Part shown: positions 5,791-6,022 of the stretch, piece by piece
Layout: every line of letters begins with the position of its first letter
How positions within the stretch are numbered: position 1 is the stretch's first letter
Source: Lichenicola sp964658455
GTDB taxonomy: Bacteria > Pseudomonadota > Alphaproteobacteria > Acetobacterales > Acetobacteraceae
Direction: 5' to 3'
DNA length: 6,022 nucleotides
NCBI GenBank assembly: GCA_964658455.1
Contig: CAZZZA010000161.1
Location: forward strand, 1 to 6,022
Translations under genes and position numbers: made by a program
Notes under the pieces: model-generated
What the model was told of the DNA's origin: nothing
Databases searched by the model: none
The model's input: only the letters and a program-made list of their open reading frames with translations

Positions 5791-6022
5791 ATGGCCAAGC
5801 CAGAACTCGGTACCAAGCGCGTCTGCGTCTCCTGCAGCACGCGGTTCTACGATCTGACCAAGGTGCCGGCCGTTTGCCCGAAATGCGGGACCGAGCAGCC
5901 GCTCGATCAGCCGCGCCTGCGCCGCCCCACCGGCAACCTGCCGCCGGACGACCGGCGCGCCAAGAAGGCGCCGGTGGTCGATCCGGACGAGGCCGAGGCC
6001 GAGGTCGAGCCCGCCGACGACG
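5791..6022 (+). CDS. FYDLN acid domain protein (TIGR02300-like), partial
   Basis: The first 77 residues are present; the 3' end is outside the window. The N-terminus MAKPELGTKR and the FYDL motif at 19-22 identify the FYDLN-acid family, small alphaproteobacterial proteins of unknown function with a conserved N-terminus and an acidic C-terminal tail. The motif reads FYDLT here instead of FYDLN. Two CxxC pairs (Cys12/Cys15 and Cys29/Cys32, the second as CPKCG) frame it and look like a small zinc ribbon. A basic linker follows (RLRRP; RRAKK at 55-59), then an acidic run of Glu, Asp and Ala continuing to the window edge. It diverges from aroA, the position I associate with this family in alphaproteobacteria. 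The function is not known; a zinc-binding nucleic-acid or RNA-polymerase-associated role would be speculation. Confidence 0.88.
   Translation, partial: MAKPELGTKRVCVSCSTRFYDLTKVPAVCPKCGTEQPLDQPRLRRPTGNLPPDDRRAKKAPVVDPDEAEAEVEPADD

Noticed and set aside
3839..5857. A 672-residue plus-strand open frame antisense to cmk and aroA.
   Set aside because: Same mirror-frame effect. It is Ser/Arg/Pro/Ala-rich without recognisable domains and runs opposite two clear enzymes, then across the divergent promoter region and into the FYDLN gene out of frame.

Overview
The window reads as core-chromosome sequence from a high-GC (roughly 70% by eye) alphaproteobacterium. The layout aroA-cmk-rpsA, a FYDLN-type protein diverging from aroA, a CcmH/CcmI pair and a DUF1674 (SDHAF4-like) gene all fit that class. 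The form of the S1 N-terminus and the four-cysteine version of the FYDLN protein make Rhodospirillales/Acetobacteraceae my best guess, but this rests on remembered family resemblance, not on a search. I see no mobile element, CRISPR array, tRNA, rRNA or sign of recent transfer.

Left block, plus strand (1-1016): the last codons of ccmH, then ccmI joined to it by an ATGA stop/start overlap, then a 50-residue DUF1674 protein 31 nt further on. CcmH and CcmI belong to System I cytochrome c maturation. DUF1674/SDHAF4 proteins assist succinate dehydrogenase assembly, so the block is respiratory-chain assembly functions. It meets the next block tail to tail with only 9 nt between stop codons.

Central and right block, minus strand (5634 down to 1026): aroA (EPSP synthase, shikimate pathway) overlaps cmk (cytidylate kinase) by 4 nt. 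A 211-nt intergenic leader follows, then rpsA (six-domain ribosomal protein S1), a strong intrinsic terminator, and an unrecognised four-helix membrane protein. The rpsA leader holds a possible promoter whose -35 hexamer covers the cmk stop codon, and an 8-bp hairpin ending just upstream of the Shine-Dalgarno. That arrangement could serve autogenous control of S1 synthesis, which is known in E. coli but not shown here.

Right edge, plus strand (5791-6022, incomplete): a small FYDLN-acid family protein with a Cys4 zinc-ribbon-like N-terminus. It diverges from aroA across a 156-nt region with a TTGACA-type promoter candidate.

I found no previously undescribed system. The most checkable items are the rpsA leader structure, the orphan membrane protein, the zinc-ribbon form of the FYDLN protein, and the class II-like AroA that keeps glycine at the site where CP4 EPSPS has alanine. 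Long open frames antisense to rpsA and to aroA/cmk are best explained as mirror frames of GC-rich coding sequence.
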